Both the position numbers and the translations under genes were made by a program. DNA of 42,513 nucleotides from Saprospiraceae bacterium (lineage in GTDB: Bacteria; Bacteroidota; Bacteroidia; Chitinophagales; Saprospiraceae), in assembly GCA_020629845.1 (NCBI GenBank), contig JAHDCQ010000006.1, positions 2,606-45,118 of the forward strand, given 5' to 3'. Under the pieces are notes generated by a model. That model was given only the letters and a program-made list of their open reading frames with translations. It was not told the origin of the DNA and searched no databases. Below, in pieces: positions 24,495 through 34,240 of this stretch; positions within the stretch are counted from its first letter, which is position 1; each line of letters begins with the position of its first letter.

Positions 24495-26273
24495 ATGTAC
24501 AAACCTATCACATGTAGTCTATACTTATGCTTAGGTATAGTATTTTCTACTAATGCTCAGACCTTCGGTGAAATTACTAAAATTATTGCTTCTGAACGCG
24601 CTGTAGGCGATCAATTTGGTATTAGTGTAGATATAGAGGGCGACTATGCTATTGCAGGAGCGTATCTTCATAACCAACCAAAAACATTTGGTAGTGATGA
24701 ATCGAATGCAGGAGCGGCTTATATCTTTAAGCGCACACAAGGCGGCAACGATAATTGGGGAGAAGTAGCAGCCTTAAAAGCCGCCGATTTTGCGGAAAAT
24801 GACTTTTTTGGTATCAGCGTAGCCATTAGTGGCGATTATGCAGTAGTAGGCGCGTATCAGGAAGATGAAAACGCGAGTGGGGGTAGTACATTAAATAATG
24901 CTGGAGCAGTCTATATTTTTAAGCGCAATCAGGGAGGGACAGATAATTGGGGACAAATCAAAAAAATAGTAGCCAGCGACCGCGCTGCCAATGATCGCTT
25001 CGGAATCAGTGTCGCGCTCGATGGCAATTATTTGATAGTGGGCGCGGATGCGGAAGATGAAAATGCAAGTGGAGGTAGTACGCTCGCAGGGGCGGGTTCG
25101 GCTTATGTATTCAAACGCACACAAGGTGGTACAGACAATTGGGGACAAGTACGAAAAATAGTACCGAACGACCGTGCCACGAGCGACCGCTTTGGGATAG
25201 CCGTTACTATTAGCGACAATTATGCACTAGTAGGAGCAGACTTTGAAGATGAAAATGCGAGTGGAGGTAGCTCTCTTTCCAATGCAGGTTCGGCTTACGT
25301 ATTCAAGCGTACGCAAGGCGGCTCGGAAGGCTGGGGGCAAGTAAAAAAACTGGTAGCCAATGACCGCACAGCTTCTGATTTTTTTGGGAGTGCTGTTGCT
25401 ATCAATGGGGACTATGCTCTAATAGGTGCAAAAAACCACGACAAAAATGCCACAGGTGGCGGCAGCATGAGCAATGCGGGTGCAGCCTATATATTCAAGC
25501 GCACACAAGGTGGTACAGAAGGCTGGGGACAAGTAAAAAAACTAGTAGCGAATAACCGAGATGCAGGCGACCTTTTTGGATATAGCGTAAGTATTAGTGA
25601 AGATTATGCCTTAGTAGGCGCGTTTGAAGATAATGAAGACGAGAACGATAGTAATGCCCTTTCGGACGCGGGTTCGGCTTTTATTTTCAAACAAGATATG
25701 GGCGGTGTAGATAATTGGGGACTACTAGAAAAAATAGATGCCTCCGACCGTGCAGCAGGCGATCATTTTAGCCGAAGCCTTGCCATTGATGGCAATTATG
25801 CCGTAGTAGGCGCGTATCTAGAAGACGAGAATTTGAATGGCGCGAATACGCTTGGTTCGGCGGGTTCAGCTTATATTTTTAAACGCCCGCCTGTAAGCAT
25901 AGCAGCTAAGGTATTGCTACAAGGCCCTTATGATAGTGGCACGCAGATGCATACGAATTTAAGTACCCTCTTGCCTACCCAAGAACCTTACACCTTACTA
26001 GGCTTTGCAGGACTTGAGAATACTGGTGCAACAACTAGTAATACTATTATTGGAACGCAAAATATTGTAGATTGGGTGGTGCTAGAACTGCGCGATGCCA
26101 GTTATATGAGTGTTGCTGCCCGCGCTGCTTTGTTGAAATCGAATGGCGAAATTGTAGCAGCAGATGGCGTTTCGCCTGTAGTCTTTGAAAGTGTCGCTGC
26201 TGGAAATTACCATGTCGTAGTACGGCACCGTAATCATTTAGGCGTGATGACGAAGCTGCCAATTTCTTTTTGA
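24495..26273 (+). CDS. Secreted FG-GAP (beta-propeller) repeat protein lacking a sorting domain
   Basis: A 592-aa protein with a signal peptide (MYKPITCSLYLCLGIVFSTNAQ). It then has seven repeats of about 62 residues with the pattern DRFGISVAxxGDYAxVGAxxEDEN ... GSAYVFKRTQGG ... NWGQVKK, matching FG-GAP_2/integrin-alpha-like blades, so a seven-bladed propeller is expected. From about residue 465 follows a Bacteroidota-type domain (VLLQGPYD, NIVDWVVLELRD, VARAALLKSNGEIV, GNYHVVVRHRNHLGVM). In proteins I know this domain usually continues into a dockerin-like part and a T9SS tail. Here the frame stops right after HLGVMTKLPISF and no sorting domain follows in any continuation I can see. It may be a natural short form or a truncation. 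It should be periplasmic or released. Confidence 0.88.
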   Translation: MYKPITCSLYLCLGIVFSTNAQTFGEITKIIASERAVGDQFGISVDIEGDYAIAGAYLHNQPKTFGSDESNAGAAYIFKRTQGGNDNWGEVAALKAADFAENDFFGISVAISGDYAVVGAYQEDENASGGSTLNNAGAVYIFKRNQGGTDNWGQIKKIVASDRAANDRFGISVALDGNYLIVGADAEDENASGGSTLAGAGSAYVFKRTQGGTDNWGQVRKIVPNDRATSDRFGIAVTISDNYALVGADFEDENASGGSSLSNAGSAYVFKRTQGGSEGWGQVKKLVANDRTASDFFGSAVAINGDYALIGAKNHDKNATGGGSMSNAGAAYIFKRTQGGTEGWGQVKKLVANNRDAGDLFGYSVSISEDYALVGAFEDNEDENDSNALSDAGSAFIFKQDMGGVDNWGLLEKIDASDRAAGDHFSRSLAIDGNYAVVGAYLEDENLNGANTLGSAGSAYIFKRPPVSIAAKVLLQGPYDSGTQMHTNLSTLLPTQEPYTLLGFAGLENTGATTSNTIIGTQNIVDWVVLELRDASYMSVAARAALLKSNGEIVAADGVSPVVFESVAAGNYHVVVRHRNHLGVMTKLPISF

Positions 26274-26285
26274 GGAACGAATAAA

Positions 26286-26316
26286 AGCCCAACAGATAGT
26301 AAGTATCTGCTGGGCT
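26286..26316. terminator. Bidirectional terminator between FG-GAP and HYR genes
   Basis: The 13-bp stem AGCCCAACAGATA / TATCTGCTGGGCT has one internal mismatch and a 5-nt loop. On the minus strand it is followed by TTTTATT, so it is well suited to end the HYR gene, and it lies 12 bp after the FG-GAP stop. Confidence 0.75.
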
Positions 26317-26332
26317 GCAAGTATTCGCGATT

Positions 26333-29300
26333 TTAATTTTTCACGAATCGTAAGGGAATCTGGACAGACTCAGCATTTAACAATATGTAATACATGCCAT
26401 CCTGCAATGCCGAGATGTCAATGGATATATGATTAGTTCTTGATTGTAGTGTTTCGTTTCGTAACACGCGCCCACTCAAATCTAAAATGGAAAAACTCGT
26501 GAGCGGTCTGTCTAATGCGTCATAAATATTCAACTGACTACTCGATGGATTAGGGTAAGCGCTGATATTATCCGCTCCCTCCCTTACTGGACGACGCAAC
26601 TCTGAAAAATCAAGCGACTCTGGTTTTTCATCAATAATACGCCCTGTGCCTAAGGGGAAAGCTATTTCATCATCTTCCCAAGCAGTGCAGCAAGCACCGT
26701 TGCTAGGAGTAGAGTCCATATCGCGTTGCATGGCACTCGTAATTTGGGCATAGATAGCCGTCTGTTCCGTATCCGCATAGAATAAATCCACCCAAAGGTT
26801 TGCGCTATCACGGGCAGTCACTGTACCCACGTTCCAGTCGCCTACAAAATCTTGATATGCCCCTTGTGATACGGCTGCTGTAGTATGCCCAATTTGTACT
26901 AGATAATTCGACTGAAGATTGAGCTTAAACTGTACGTTCTCTGCATCCACATCGCTATTATTGTAGACCGTGAAGCGACAATGAATCGGTTTGAATGGAC
27001 GCATATCGCTCTGATTTACCCGCAATCGAAGTTCTAAATCAGTCATGACTGCTTCCTCTTTTTTCACAATTACGTCAAAAGAACAAGTATCTACCTCACA
27101 AGCGGATTGCGCTATATAGGATATGGTGGTTGTGCCTAATGGAAAATCGCTACCGCTTGCTGGTGTACCTGCTAAGGCACTCACCGCCGCCGTTTCAGGA
27201 CAATTCGTCTCAAATACTGGGCTGGAATAGTACACCTTAGTGCTGCTCTCATCGGCTGGAATATTGATAATTTTATTTTCTGGACAATAGGCAAAGCGAT
27301 GATATAAATTCGGCATGGTGACATTAATGGTATAGCTACACATTTCTGAATTGCCGCATTCATCCGTAATAAGGAAGGTAAGCTCATGGCGTTGGAAACC
27401 TTCTACTACTGTCATGCCATTTACCTCTCCTATATTTTCCGTAGTCACCAATACTACATTTGCTTGAGTATTTGCACAGGATGTACTAGTCGCTTCTGGA
27501 AATACGACAATCGCCTTTCCAAATAGCGGATCGTCCCCTTCTACTGGCAATACATAAGCTTCCGTAAAATCCTCTGGACAAGTGAATATAAAAGGCGGCT
27601 CAATAATCTCTGCTTTAAAGAAAACTTCATCATCTTCCATCGCTTCACAGCAAACAGCATTATTGGGCGACGAATCAATATCCATTTGGTCAGCAGCCCC
27701 CACTTCAGCCATGAAGGACGCGCCTGCCATTTTTGCAAACATTTTAATATCTAGCGTCACTATCTCGCCTGGGTTCATTACAGGAATTTGCCAGTATTTT
27801 AGTACAGGAAAATAGGTTCCTTTCGATGGCATAGCTGGCCAATTGCCTACTGGTACTATCTCGTTCGGGTCGTAGCCAAGATCAACTGCTACATTTGTAG
27901 CAACATCACTCCCATTGTTCGTGAGTATCAACCTAAAATCGCCACTCGTGTAGCGTTCTAGAGCTTCATTGGCTGCCTCCAATCTTAGCTCCAAATCAAC
28001 GCCTTCTTCCATACTTACATCTTCTTCCACTACGACATTAAATGTACAAGTGGCATTGCCACAAAATTCACTTGAAAATACATAGCTTATGCTAGTAGTG
28101 CCTACAGGGAAAAGGTCGCCTCTAGTAGGTACGCCAGGAGGTAAAGTGCTTAAGCCTACCGTATCGGGGCAATTGGTATTGATTTGAGGCAAATCGTAAT
28201 TTACTATTGCCCCTCTTGTACCCACAGGTACTTGTACTACTATATCTTCTGGGCAAAAAGCGATTTCAAATACTAATTCTGGACGTACAATTTCGATGGT
28301 GTAGCTACAAATTTCTGTATTACCGCAAGTATCTTCTATCCGAAATACAATATCGTGTACCTGAAATCCTTGCACGGCAGGCTGTCCCTCTACAAAGACA
28401 ATATCTTCATTCAATAGCTCAATACTCACTAGAGGGTCAGAACAATTGGTAGAAGCCATCGGAAACTCAATCAGAGCCGTACCATAATCCTCTTGACCTG
28501 TAGAAATCGGGTCTTCCATTTCCACAAAACTATCGGGGCATTCTACCATCAAATTAGAATCTTCTGAGCGCACAATCACATTAAAGCAACATGAAATAAG
28601 TCCACAAGCACTCATTACATTGTAGCTTTCTGTCTGAATGCCAATAGGGAAAGTTCCTCCTGAGCCAATATTGCCTTCGTCGGCCTGTAGCACCACGTCG
28701 GGGCAATTGGAACCTACTGCTGGTGTGGTGTAATCAAAGACTACCTCCGTTTCACCTGCTGCTAGGGTAATAGTCGTATCGCGCGGACAATTCAAAAACA
28801 TCAGCACGGTATCAGGACGCTCAATAGTGATCGTATATGCACAGGTATCTACTACGCCACAGCCATTTCCTACACCGAGGAATAGCACTTCATGCGTTTG
28901 AAAACCAGATACATATTCTTCGCCATCTATCGTTACTATATCACTATTGTTAGGTAAGGCACGAATAATCTCTTGTCCAAATTCGCAAGCCGAAAATAAG
29001 TCTGGCACTTCAATTTTTGCTAAACCATAAAGTGGGTCATCTGCAGGAGCGATGGCAAAGGATTCTATTTTAATAAGATCATCAGGACAATTTTCAAATT
29101 CCACTACTGGCCCTCCTGTACGAACATCTATAATAATTTCACAGAATTCGCTTTCAGCACAAGAGGCAGTTAACGTATAGCGTTCGATATGGAGTCCAGG
29201 AAAAAATTGCCCATCTATGCCTTTATTATTCGGATCGGATATTATCTCAAAGCCCTCAAAACAATTGCTTGAGGCCGTTGGTAGCTCGTATACATTTTGG

Positions 29301-30289
29301 GCAAAGGTTTGGTCGTCTTCCAAAAAGACCACTATCGTATCCATAGGGCAAGTCTCCCAATTTAATATTGCTTCAGGACGCTCTAAGGTAATGTTGTAGG
29401 TACAGGTATCGGTATTGTCACAAGCATCAGATACTTCAAATCGTACCGTATGTGTTTGGAATCCTACTACACTAAATGTACCATCATTATTCATGCGATA
29501 ATTTCCCGAATCCAAAATAGCAACACTAATAGAAGAATCCGCTGGACAAGTGGTAGTAGCGGTAGGCAACTGAATAATTGCTGTACCAAAGTCAGGTGAT
29601 GGAGAATCAGGATACAGCTCCATAATCACCGTATCGGTAGGGCATTGTACGCCGCCAATATTGGCTTCTTCTACAATAATACTAAACTCGCAGAAAGCCT
29701 CTCCACACACATCATTAGTAGCCAAAAAGGATAAAGTAGTAGTGCCTAAAGGAAACATGCTACCACTAGCAGGAAGTGGGTCAGGCGTTATTTCTAAATT
29801 ATTGGGGGCTGGACAAGTGGACTTAAATTCTGGCAACTGATATTCTACTAATGCGCCCATTTCCCCAGGTAATACATATATGACCGTATCCGAAGGACAA
29901 GGCGCAAACTCAAAAATAAGCTCTGGGCGCGTAATTTCGATACTATACTTACACGTGTCCACATCGCCACATAAATCACTCACTACTATGACAATATCAT
30001 GTGTGGTGAAGCCTTCTACGCTGGGAAGACTACTTGGCCCAATTGGGATACTCTCTCCCTCGTTTATCCACTCGTACTTTATTTTCTGACGCACACAAGT
30101 AGTGCTTGCCTCTGGTAGTACTAGTGTAGCTATACCATATAAAGGGTCTTCTGTGGGTGTTGCACAACACTCTTCTTTCAAGATGTCATCTGGACAAACA
30201 AGAGTCAATTGCGATCGCTGACTAAATCCTATATTCGTCAACATGCCTATAATCAAAAAAATAAGCGTACTTTGTAATACGTACTTCAT
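26333..30289 (-). CDS. Giant secreted HYR-repeat protein with T9SS sorting domain
   Basis: A 1318-aa protein with a signal peptide (MKYVLQSTLIFLIIGMLTNIGFS). About ten HYR-like, immunoglobulin-fold units follow, in alternating A and B types. A units read CPxD ... DPLYGxA ... STxC ... GFxxHDIxxxVxDxCGxxxxCxYxIxI. B units read CPxDxxIxxxxGExxxxxxYxxPxxxxNCP ... GTTxISYxxxxxCGxxxCxFxVxV. Two DUF11-like domains beginning DLELRL, each ending in a Cys-rich CCxAxEDDE segment, are inserted around residues 785-920 and 1095-1225. The C-terminal 75 residues are a T9SS type A sorting domain (AYPNPSSSQLNIYD ... LQDGMYYILLNA). Paired cysteines suggest disulphides in each unit. Likely a surface adhesin or matrix protein. 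It converges with the FG-GAP gene. Confidence 0.92.
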   Translation of the reverse strand: MKYVLQSTLIFLIIGMLTNIGFSQRSQLTLVCPDDILKEECCATPTEDPLYGIATLVLPEASTTCVRQKIKYEWINEGESIPIGPSSLPSVEGFTTHDIVIVVSDLCGDVDTCKYSIEITRPELIFEFAPCPSDTVIYVLPGEMGALVEYQLPEFKSTCPAPNNLEITPDPLPASGSMFPLGTTTLSFLATNDVCGEAFCEFSIIVEEANIGGVQCPTDTVIMELYPDSPSPDFGTAIIQLPTATTTCPADSSISVAILDSGNYRMNNDGTFSVVGFQTHTVRFEVSDACDNTDTCTYNITLERPEAILNWETCPMDTIVVFLEDDQTFAQNVYELPTASSNCFEGFEIISDPNNKGIDGQFFPGLHIERYTLTASCAESEFCEIIIDVRTGGPVVEFENCPDDLIKIESFAIAPADDPLYGLAKIEVPDLFSACEFGQEIIRALPNNSDIVTIDGEEYVSGFQTHEVLFLGVGNGCGVVDTCAYTITIERPDTVLMFLNCPRDTTITLAAGETEVVFDYTTPAVGSNCPDVVLQADEGNIGSGGTFPIGIQTESYNVMSACGLISCCFNVIVRSEDSNLMVECPDSFVEMEDPISTGQEDYGTALIEFPMASTNCSDPLVSIELLNEDIVFVEGQPAVQGFQVHDIVFRIEDTCGNTEICSYTIEIVRPELVFEIAFCPEDIVVQVPVGTRGAIVNYDLPQINTNCPDTVGLSTLPPGVPTRGDLFPVGTTSISYVFSSEFCGNATCTFNVVVEEDVSMEEGVDLELRLEAANEALERYTSGDFRLILTNNGSDVATNVAVDLGYDPNEIVPVGNWPAMPSKGTYFPVLKYWQIPVMNPGEIVTLDIKMFAKMAGASFMAEVGAADQMDIDSSPNNAVCCEAMEDDEVFFKAEIIEPPFIFTCPEDFTEAYVLPVEGDDPLFGKAIVVFPEATSTSCANTQANVVLVTTENIGEVNGMTVVEGFQRHELTFLITDECGNSEMCSYTINVTMPNLYHRFAYCPENKIINIPADESSTKVYYSSPVFETNCPETAAVSALAGTPASGSDFPLGTTTISYIAQSACEVDTCSFDVIVKKEEAVMTDLELRLRVNQSDMRPFKPIHCRFTVYNNSDVDAENVQFKLNLQSNYLVQIGHTTAAVSQGAYQDFVGDWNVGTVTARDSANLWVDLFYADTEQTAIYAQITSAMQRDMDSTPSNGACCTAWEDDEIAFPLGTGRIIDEKPESLDFSELRRPVREGADNISAYPNPSSSQLNIYDALDRPLTSFSILDLSGRVLRNETLQSRTNHISIDISALQDGMYYILLNAESVQIPLRFVKN

Positions 30290-30800
30290 GGGACAACTTT
30301 AAGCAGCAGCGGGTACTTACTAGGCATAGAAACGACTAGTACTAGCAGACACAAATGCTACTGAGTTCATGGAAAAAATTTAACTTGAAGTATTGTATTG
30401 TTGTCGCATAAAAGGAATACAAGCAGTAGCAAAACATACTGTTGTATATATGAAGTAGGTTCAATTTCCTACATCGCTCTAAACCGAACTAAAATTCGTT
30501 TACGAAGTAAGCAGATTATTATACTCGAAGTATGAGTTGAAGGTAGGTAACAAATGGATAAACTATAATTAAGTGTCAGGTACAAGGTATTAGGTGAAAG
30601 CAAATAAAGTCCTTAGTGAAAAGACTTATACTTTTTGAATTTAAGCTTTCAAACAAAAAATACCTAATACATAATACTTTGTACTTAATACCTGAATAAT
30701 TTACTATTCATTTAGCATCTTGTTCGAGTTTTTATGTACGGAGCTTTTCATATCTAGTTACAAATATATATTATTATTTTAAATATATAAAATTTTTAAC
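30290..30800. other. 511-bp AT-rich gap between divergent genes
   Basis: The upstream region for both the HYR gene and the mannosyltransferase-like gene. Apart from the TACCTAATAC-family palindrome at 30577-30694, I see no gene and no exact TAnnTTTG box on either strand. The last 60 bp before 30801 are almost pure A/T. Confidence 0.5.
30577..30694. repeat. TACCTAATAC-family inverted repeat
   Basis: Left arm 30577-30595 (CAGGTACAAGGTATTAGGT) pairs with parts of right arm 30662-30694 (TACCTAATACATAATACTTT...AATACCTG), which is longer by an internal repeat. The right arm is nearly identical to 21936-21972. Confidence 0.6.
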
Positions 30801-31901
30801 ATGAATATCCTACTCCTAGAACCCTTTTATACAGCAAGCCATAAGCAATGGGCCGATGGATTGCAAGCATACAGTAAACATGAAATTAGGCTACTTTCCT
30901 TGGCTGGCCGACATTGGAAGTGGCGCATGCACGGCGGGGCTGTCACCTTAGCACAAGCGTATAAAAAGCTCGATTATACCCCTGACCTAATCATAGCTTC
31001 GGATATGCTAGATGTGGCTACCTTCAAGGCGCTGACCAATATACAAATACCTATTTGCCTCTATTTTCATGAAAATCAACTGACCTATCCCTGGTCGCCT
31101 ACGGATGCTGATGTGCAACAACAACGCGATAATCATTACAGTTTTATCAATTATACCTCAGCATTGGTGGCAGATTTTGTGTTATTCAATTCGCAGTATC
31201 ATCAGGCTTCGTTTTTAGGGGCATTACCCGATTTTTTAAAGCAATTTCCTGACCATCAACCACTAGCAAGCATCGCTACCATTGAAGCAAAAGCTGCAGT
31301 ACTACCGCTTGCTCTTGATTTGAAACGCTTTGATGTTCATAAAGTAGACTCTAAAAACGAAACACCTATTATTCTCTGGAATCATCGCTGGGAGTATGAT
31401 AAAAATCCTGATGAGTTTTTTGAACTATTATTTCGCTTAAAAGAGGAAAGTATTGCCTACCAACTCGTAGTATTAGGAGAATCGTACCGAAAGATGCCGC
31501 CTATCTTAAAAAAAGCCCAAACGCGCTTACACGACCGTATTTTACACTTTGGTTATGCAAAGAATTTTGCGGACTATGCTCATTGGCTTTGGCGCGCCGA
31601 CATCGCACTCACCACCAGTTATCAAGATTTTTTCGGAGGTAGTGTGGTGGAAGCTATCTATTGTGCATGTTTACCACTCCTACCCTATCGTTTAGCTTAT
31701 CCTGAACATATTCCGACTGCATTACAGGCAAAGGTACTATATCAAGATAAAGCAGCAGCTTATCAACTACTTCAACAGTATTTAACAAGAGAAATTGACG
31801 CAAGTCTTCCATCGCAATTAGCTAGTTTTGTAGCGCGCTATGACTGGCAGGAAATGATAGGCTTATACGATGACAAATTGGAGCAAATGGCGCAGCTTTA
31901 A
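30801..31901 (+). CDS. Glycosyltransferase, tRNA-queuosine mannosyltransferase-like (DUF3524)
   Basis: A 366-aa protein. The N-terminal domain begins MNILLLEPFYTASHKQWADG and contains SLAGRHWKWRMHGGAVTLA, LIIASDMLDVATF and CLYFHENQLTYPW. These are hallmarks of the DUF3524 domain found in QTMAN/GTDC1, the enzyme that mannosylates queuosine in tRNA-Asp of vertebrates. The C-terminal half is a GT-B nucleotide-sugar domain (IILWNHRWEYDKNPDEF, LHFGYAKNFADYAHWLWRADI, TTSYQDFFGGSVVEAIYC with the conserved acidic residue). It is cytoplasmic and a single-gene unit. The bacterial function is inferred from the vertebrate enzyme; another glycosyl acceptor is possible. It ends at a hairpin shared with the convergent HEAT-like operon. 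Confidence 0.85.
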   Translation: MNILLLEPFYTASHKQWADGLQAYSKHEIRLLSLAGRHWKWRMHGGAVTLAQAYKKLDYTPDLIIASDMLDVATFKALTNIQIPICLYFHENQLTYPWSPTDADVQQQRDNHYSFINYTSALVADFVLFNSQYHQASFLGALPDFLKQFPDHQPLASIATIEAKAAVLPLALDLKRFDVHKVDSKNETPIILWNHRWEYDKNPDEFFELLFRLKEESIAYQLVVLGESYRKMPPILKKAQTRLHDRILHFGYAKNFADYAHWLWRADIALTTSYQDFFGGSVVEAIYCACLPLLPYRLAYPEHIPTALQAKVLYQDKAAAYQLLQQYLTREIDASLPSQLASFVARYDWQEMIGLYDDKLEQMAQL

Positions 31902-31941
31902 GAAGCTGTTTTAAAACCTATGGTTAAATAAGTAAGTGAAT

Positions 31942-31968
31942 TGACAATGATTTTATATTTGATTGTCA
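31942..31968. terminator. Hairpin between convergent genes
   Basis: A 7-bp stem TGACAAT / ATTGTCA with a 13-nt AT-rich loop ends one base before the stop codon of the 65-codon gene. It is suitable for both directions but weak. Confidence 0.4.
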
Positions 31969-31969
31969 G

Positions 31970-32167
31970 TTATTTATAATCTTTGGATTTGGAAAGAGCT
32001 GTTTTATTACTGCTCGCCACGATGAGCTCGGACGCTCCTTTCGGGAGTTTGCTAAAGGGAGTTTGTACTTCGATGACTTCCCCAAATCGGGTGGTTTCGA
32101 CGGCATAATCAAAAACGATTTCATCTATTTCGATGCTGATGTTGGATTGAAGGTTTGGTGTATTCAT
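31970..32167 (-). CDS. 65-aa partial paralogue of the adjacent HEAT-like protein
   Basis: The protein from QSNISIEIDEIVFDYAV to the end aligns with the first 70 residues of the neighbouring 570-aa protein (34 of 59 identical by hand alignment: shared QSNISI, FGEV, KLPK, ELI), then stops. It therefore contains only the N-terminal module. Its ATG overlaps the TGA of the larger gene (ATGA), so translation is probably coupled. The AT-rich sequence beyond the stop shows no remnant of the rest of the larger protein. It may be a functional stand-alone domain or the relic of a tandem duplication. The module looks like a small beta-rich domain of unknown function. Confidence 0.65.
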   Translation of the reverse strand: MNTPNLQSNISIEIDEIVFDYAVETTRFGEVIEVQTPFSKLPKGASELIVASSNKTALSKSKDYK

Positions 32168-33876
32168 GTATGTTGCGTTAGGGCTTTTTTGTATTTTTTT
32201 AGAACTCTTTCTACAATTCCGGCTTGATCTTGAGCAGTTTGTAGAACAGTTTTTTTGTTCCTAAAATTAGATTCATACATGAATCCTTGTATTGCCTTTG
32301 CGCGAACTTGTGCATCCTTATCACTTAAATACTTTGTATATAAAGGTGTGATAGCAGAATGATAAGGTGCATTTTTTAGCACACGATTGATAATATCCAT
32401 TACGTTTAACAAACGCCTAGAGCGTCTATATGAAGAAATATTTTTAGTTGTTTCAATTGTATTGATTTTTTCTATGAAGTACGGAATAATAGAATTATCT
32501 GCTTCGATAGAATGTAAAAGTGATAAGCTCATCATAGCATGTAAGTTCAGGGTTTCATCATCAGTATTCATCCATTTAATAAACTGCTTTCTTAGTCCTT
32601 TATGCGATTGATACGGAATTAGTTCATCTTGAGCGTTTCCTAGTTTTCTCCAGTATAATGCTCCAAAAATTTTAAGAATTAACATTGGTAAATTAGGGTT
32701 TTTAAGCCTGCTGAGTTGGTAGAGCTTTGTTAATAATTGTTCGTCATAGCGTTTTGAAAAAAGTCTTGCTAGATTTAGGTTGAAATCAGGAGTGATACGT
32801 TTTTCTTTTGCAACTTTAGCAAGCCATAGTAGTTTTTCTTGGGGCGGTAATAGGTCTTTTTGGTTGATGGCATTTAAAGCTTCTAGTGTTAATGGCCACT
32901 TTTGCATCTTTCGACTATCATCAAGCATGCTTACTAATTGGGCTACTATTGTCTGTTCAGAGACTCCTCGTTCACGAAGCATATTTATGGCTAAGACGAT
33001 TGTTGATTTGTCGTCATGCCTTCTAGTATGTAAATATGTCTTATCTTTTTGGTAACATACTAAAGTTTGCCAAGCTAATTCTTTTACTTCAGGATACATG
33101 CAAGAAGAAAGTGCATCTAAAATAACATCTAGTTCAGAAAGCATTGCAAGCTTTTTTCCCTTGATAAACTTTAGTAATAAGTTATAGACTTCCTCATCCT
33201 TATACGGTGCAAGCGCTTTTATAATAGGTGAGCGATAGCTTCTTTCTTCCTTACATCTGAACCGCTTCAACAAAAAAACACGATTTTCAGGACTAGGATA
33301 AAGTGCTAAAATATGATAAATTTCACTACGTTGATAAGCATTTTTTACAAATGATATAAGAAGTGGCAGTATCAATCCTTTTAAGTGGTGGTTTGGGGTT
33401 GCACGTAATTGTTTGATAGCAATAATTAATTTTTCTTCCTCTGCATTTAATTTGAACAAAACCTCTCCCAAAGAACTAAGATTGTTAGTTATTTCTTTGC
33501 ATTTATAAAGTTCATTTCTCCAACTCCCCTCTTCAAAACTAGGCTCTAAGCTTCCCGCCTTCACTTCCAAAGTTATCCGTCGCTCCTGAAACGCCGCTAC
33601 TAATTCCTCATAGCCTTCCACTTTAATATGCTCAAACACCACAAAAGGCACGATGTAGGGAATCAACTTTTCGTAGGCTTTTACTTTTTTGAGTGTGGCT
33701 TTTTTATCGCCTGTGAGGATTAATTCCCGTGCAGCTTTGGGGAGTTTTAGGAATAGGTTTTGTACGCCTAACACTTCGCCAAAGATGGTTGTTTTTACCA
33801 CATAATCGAAGTAAATACCGTTGATGGGGATGCTGATGTTGGATTGGATAGTATGCTCTGGATTGCGTCGTTTCAT
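32164..33876 (-). CDS. HEAT-repeat-like protein, unknown
   Basis: A 570-aa protein without signal peptide or membrane helix. Residues about 10-120 form an N-terminal module with FDYVVKTTIFGEVLGVQ and KLPKAARELILTG. From about 130 the protein is almost entirely alpha-helical, with weakly repeated 30-40-residue units (LKGLILPLLISFVKNAYQ, SPIIKALAPYKDEEVYNLLLKFIKG, PLYTKYLSDKDAQVRAKAIQGF). These have the DxxVRxxAxxAL-like signature of HEAT/armadillo repeats near the C-terminus. This suggests a protein- or nucleic-acid-binding scaffold; no catalytic motif is seen. A 65-aa copy of the N-terminal module is encoded immediately downstream with an ATGA overlap. No promoter box is found in the sequence upstream. 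Confidence 0.75.
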   Translation of the reverse strand: MKRRNPEHTIQSNISIPINGIYFDYVVKTTIFGEVLGVQNLFLKLPKAARELILTGDKKATLKKVKAYEKLIPYIVPFVVFEHIKVEGYEELVAAFQERRITLEVKAGSLEPSFEEGSWRNELYKCKEITNNLSSLGEVLFKLNAEEEKLIIAIKQLRATPNHHLKGLILPLLISFVKNAYQRSEIYHILALYPSPENRVFLLKRFRCKEERSYRSPIIKALAPYKDEEVYNLLLKFIKGKKLAMLSELDVILDALSSCMYPEVKELAWQTLVCYQKDKTYLHTRRHDDKSTIVLAINMLRERGVSEQTIVAQLVSMLDDSRKMQKWPLTLEALNAINQKDLLPPQEKLLWLAKVAKEKRITPDFNLNLARLFSKRYDEQLLTKLYQLSRLKNPNLPMLILKIFGALYWRKLGNAQDELIPYQSHKGLRKQFIKWMNTDDETLNLHAMMSLSLLHSIEADNSIIPYFIEKINTIETTKNISSYRRSRRLLNVMDIINRVLKNAPYHSAITPLYTKYLSDKDAQVRAKAIQGFMYESNFRNKKTVLQTAQDQAGIVERVLKKYKKALTQHT

Positions 33877-34240
33877 AGTTTGGATTGGATGAAATGTAAG
33901 CTATCGTATATGTTGGATATAGATAATGACTGATTAATAATAGTATTGTCGTCTGAAGTAAAAGTTTTATCCCTCCAATTGATAAAAAAACTCACACAGA
34001 TACCATACGCCTAGATATTGTATGTAACAGTCCTTCTAGAATTGCGTATAGCAACATGAGTAATCGTACAACTACCTACTCTCATGTGACGACAACAGAT
34101 AAACATTAAACACAATAAAAGCGATAAAAACACGCTTAGACAATGGAGATTTCCTTTTTTTTGTCGCAAAAACAGTAAATATATAACAATTGAAAATGTA
34201 TCTAAGCCCAATAAAATACGTCGTAACTAAATATAAATAG
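33877..34240. other. AT-rich gap upstream of the candidate RNA
   Basis: The divergent region between the HEAT-like gene and the promoter at 34241. A 66-codon open frame on the minus strand (34011-34211) is Cys/Leu-rich and not credible as a gene. Nothing else is recognised. Confidence 0.4.

Noticed and set aside
34011-34211. 66-codon open frame on the minus strand
   Set aside because: Cys/Leu-rich low-complexity sequence in an AT-rich divergent gap, without promoter or recognisable family.
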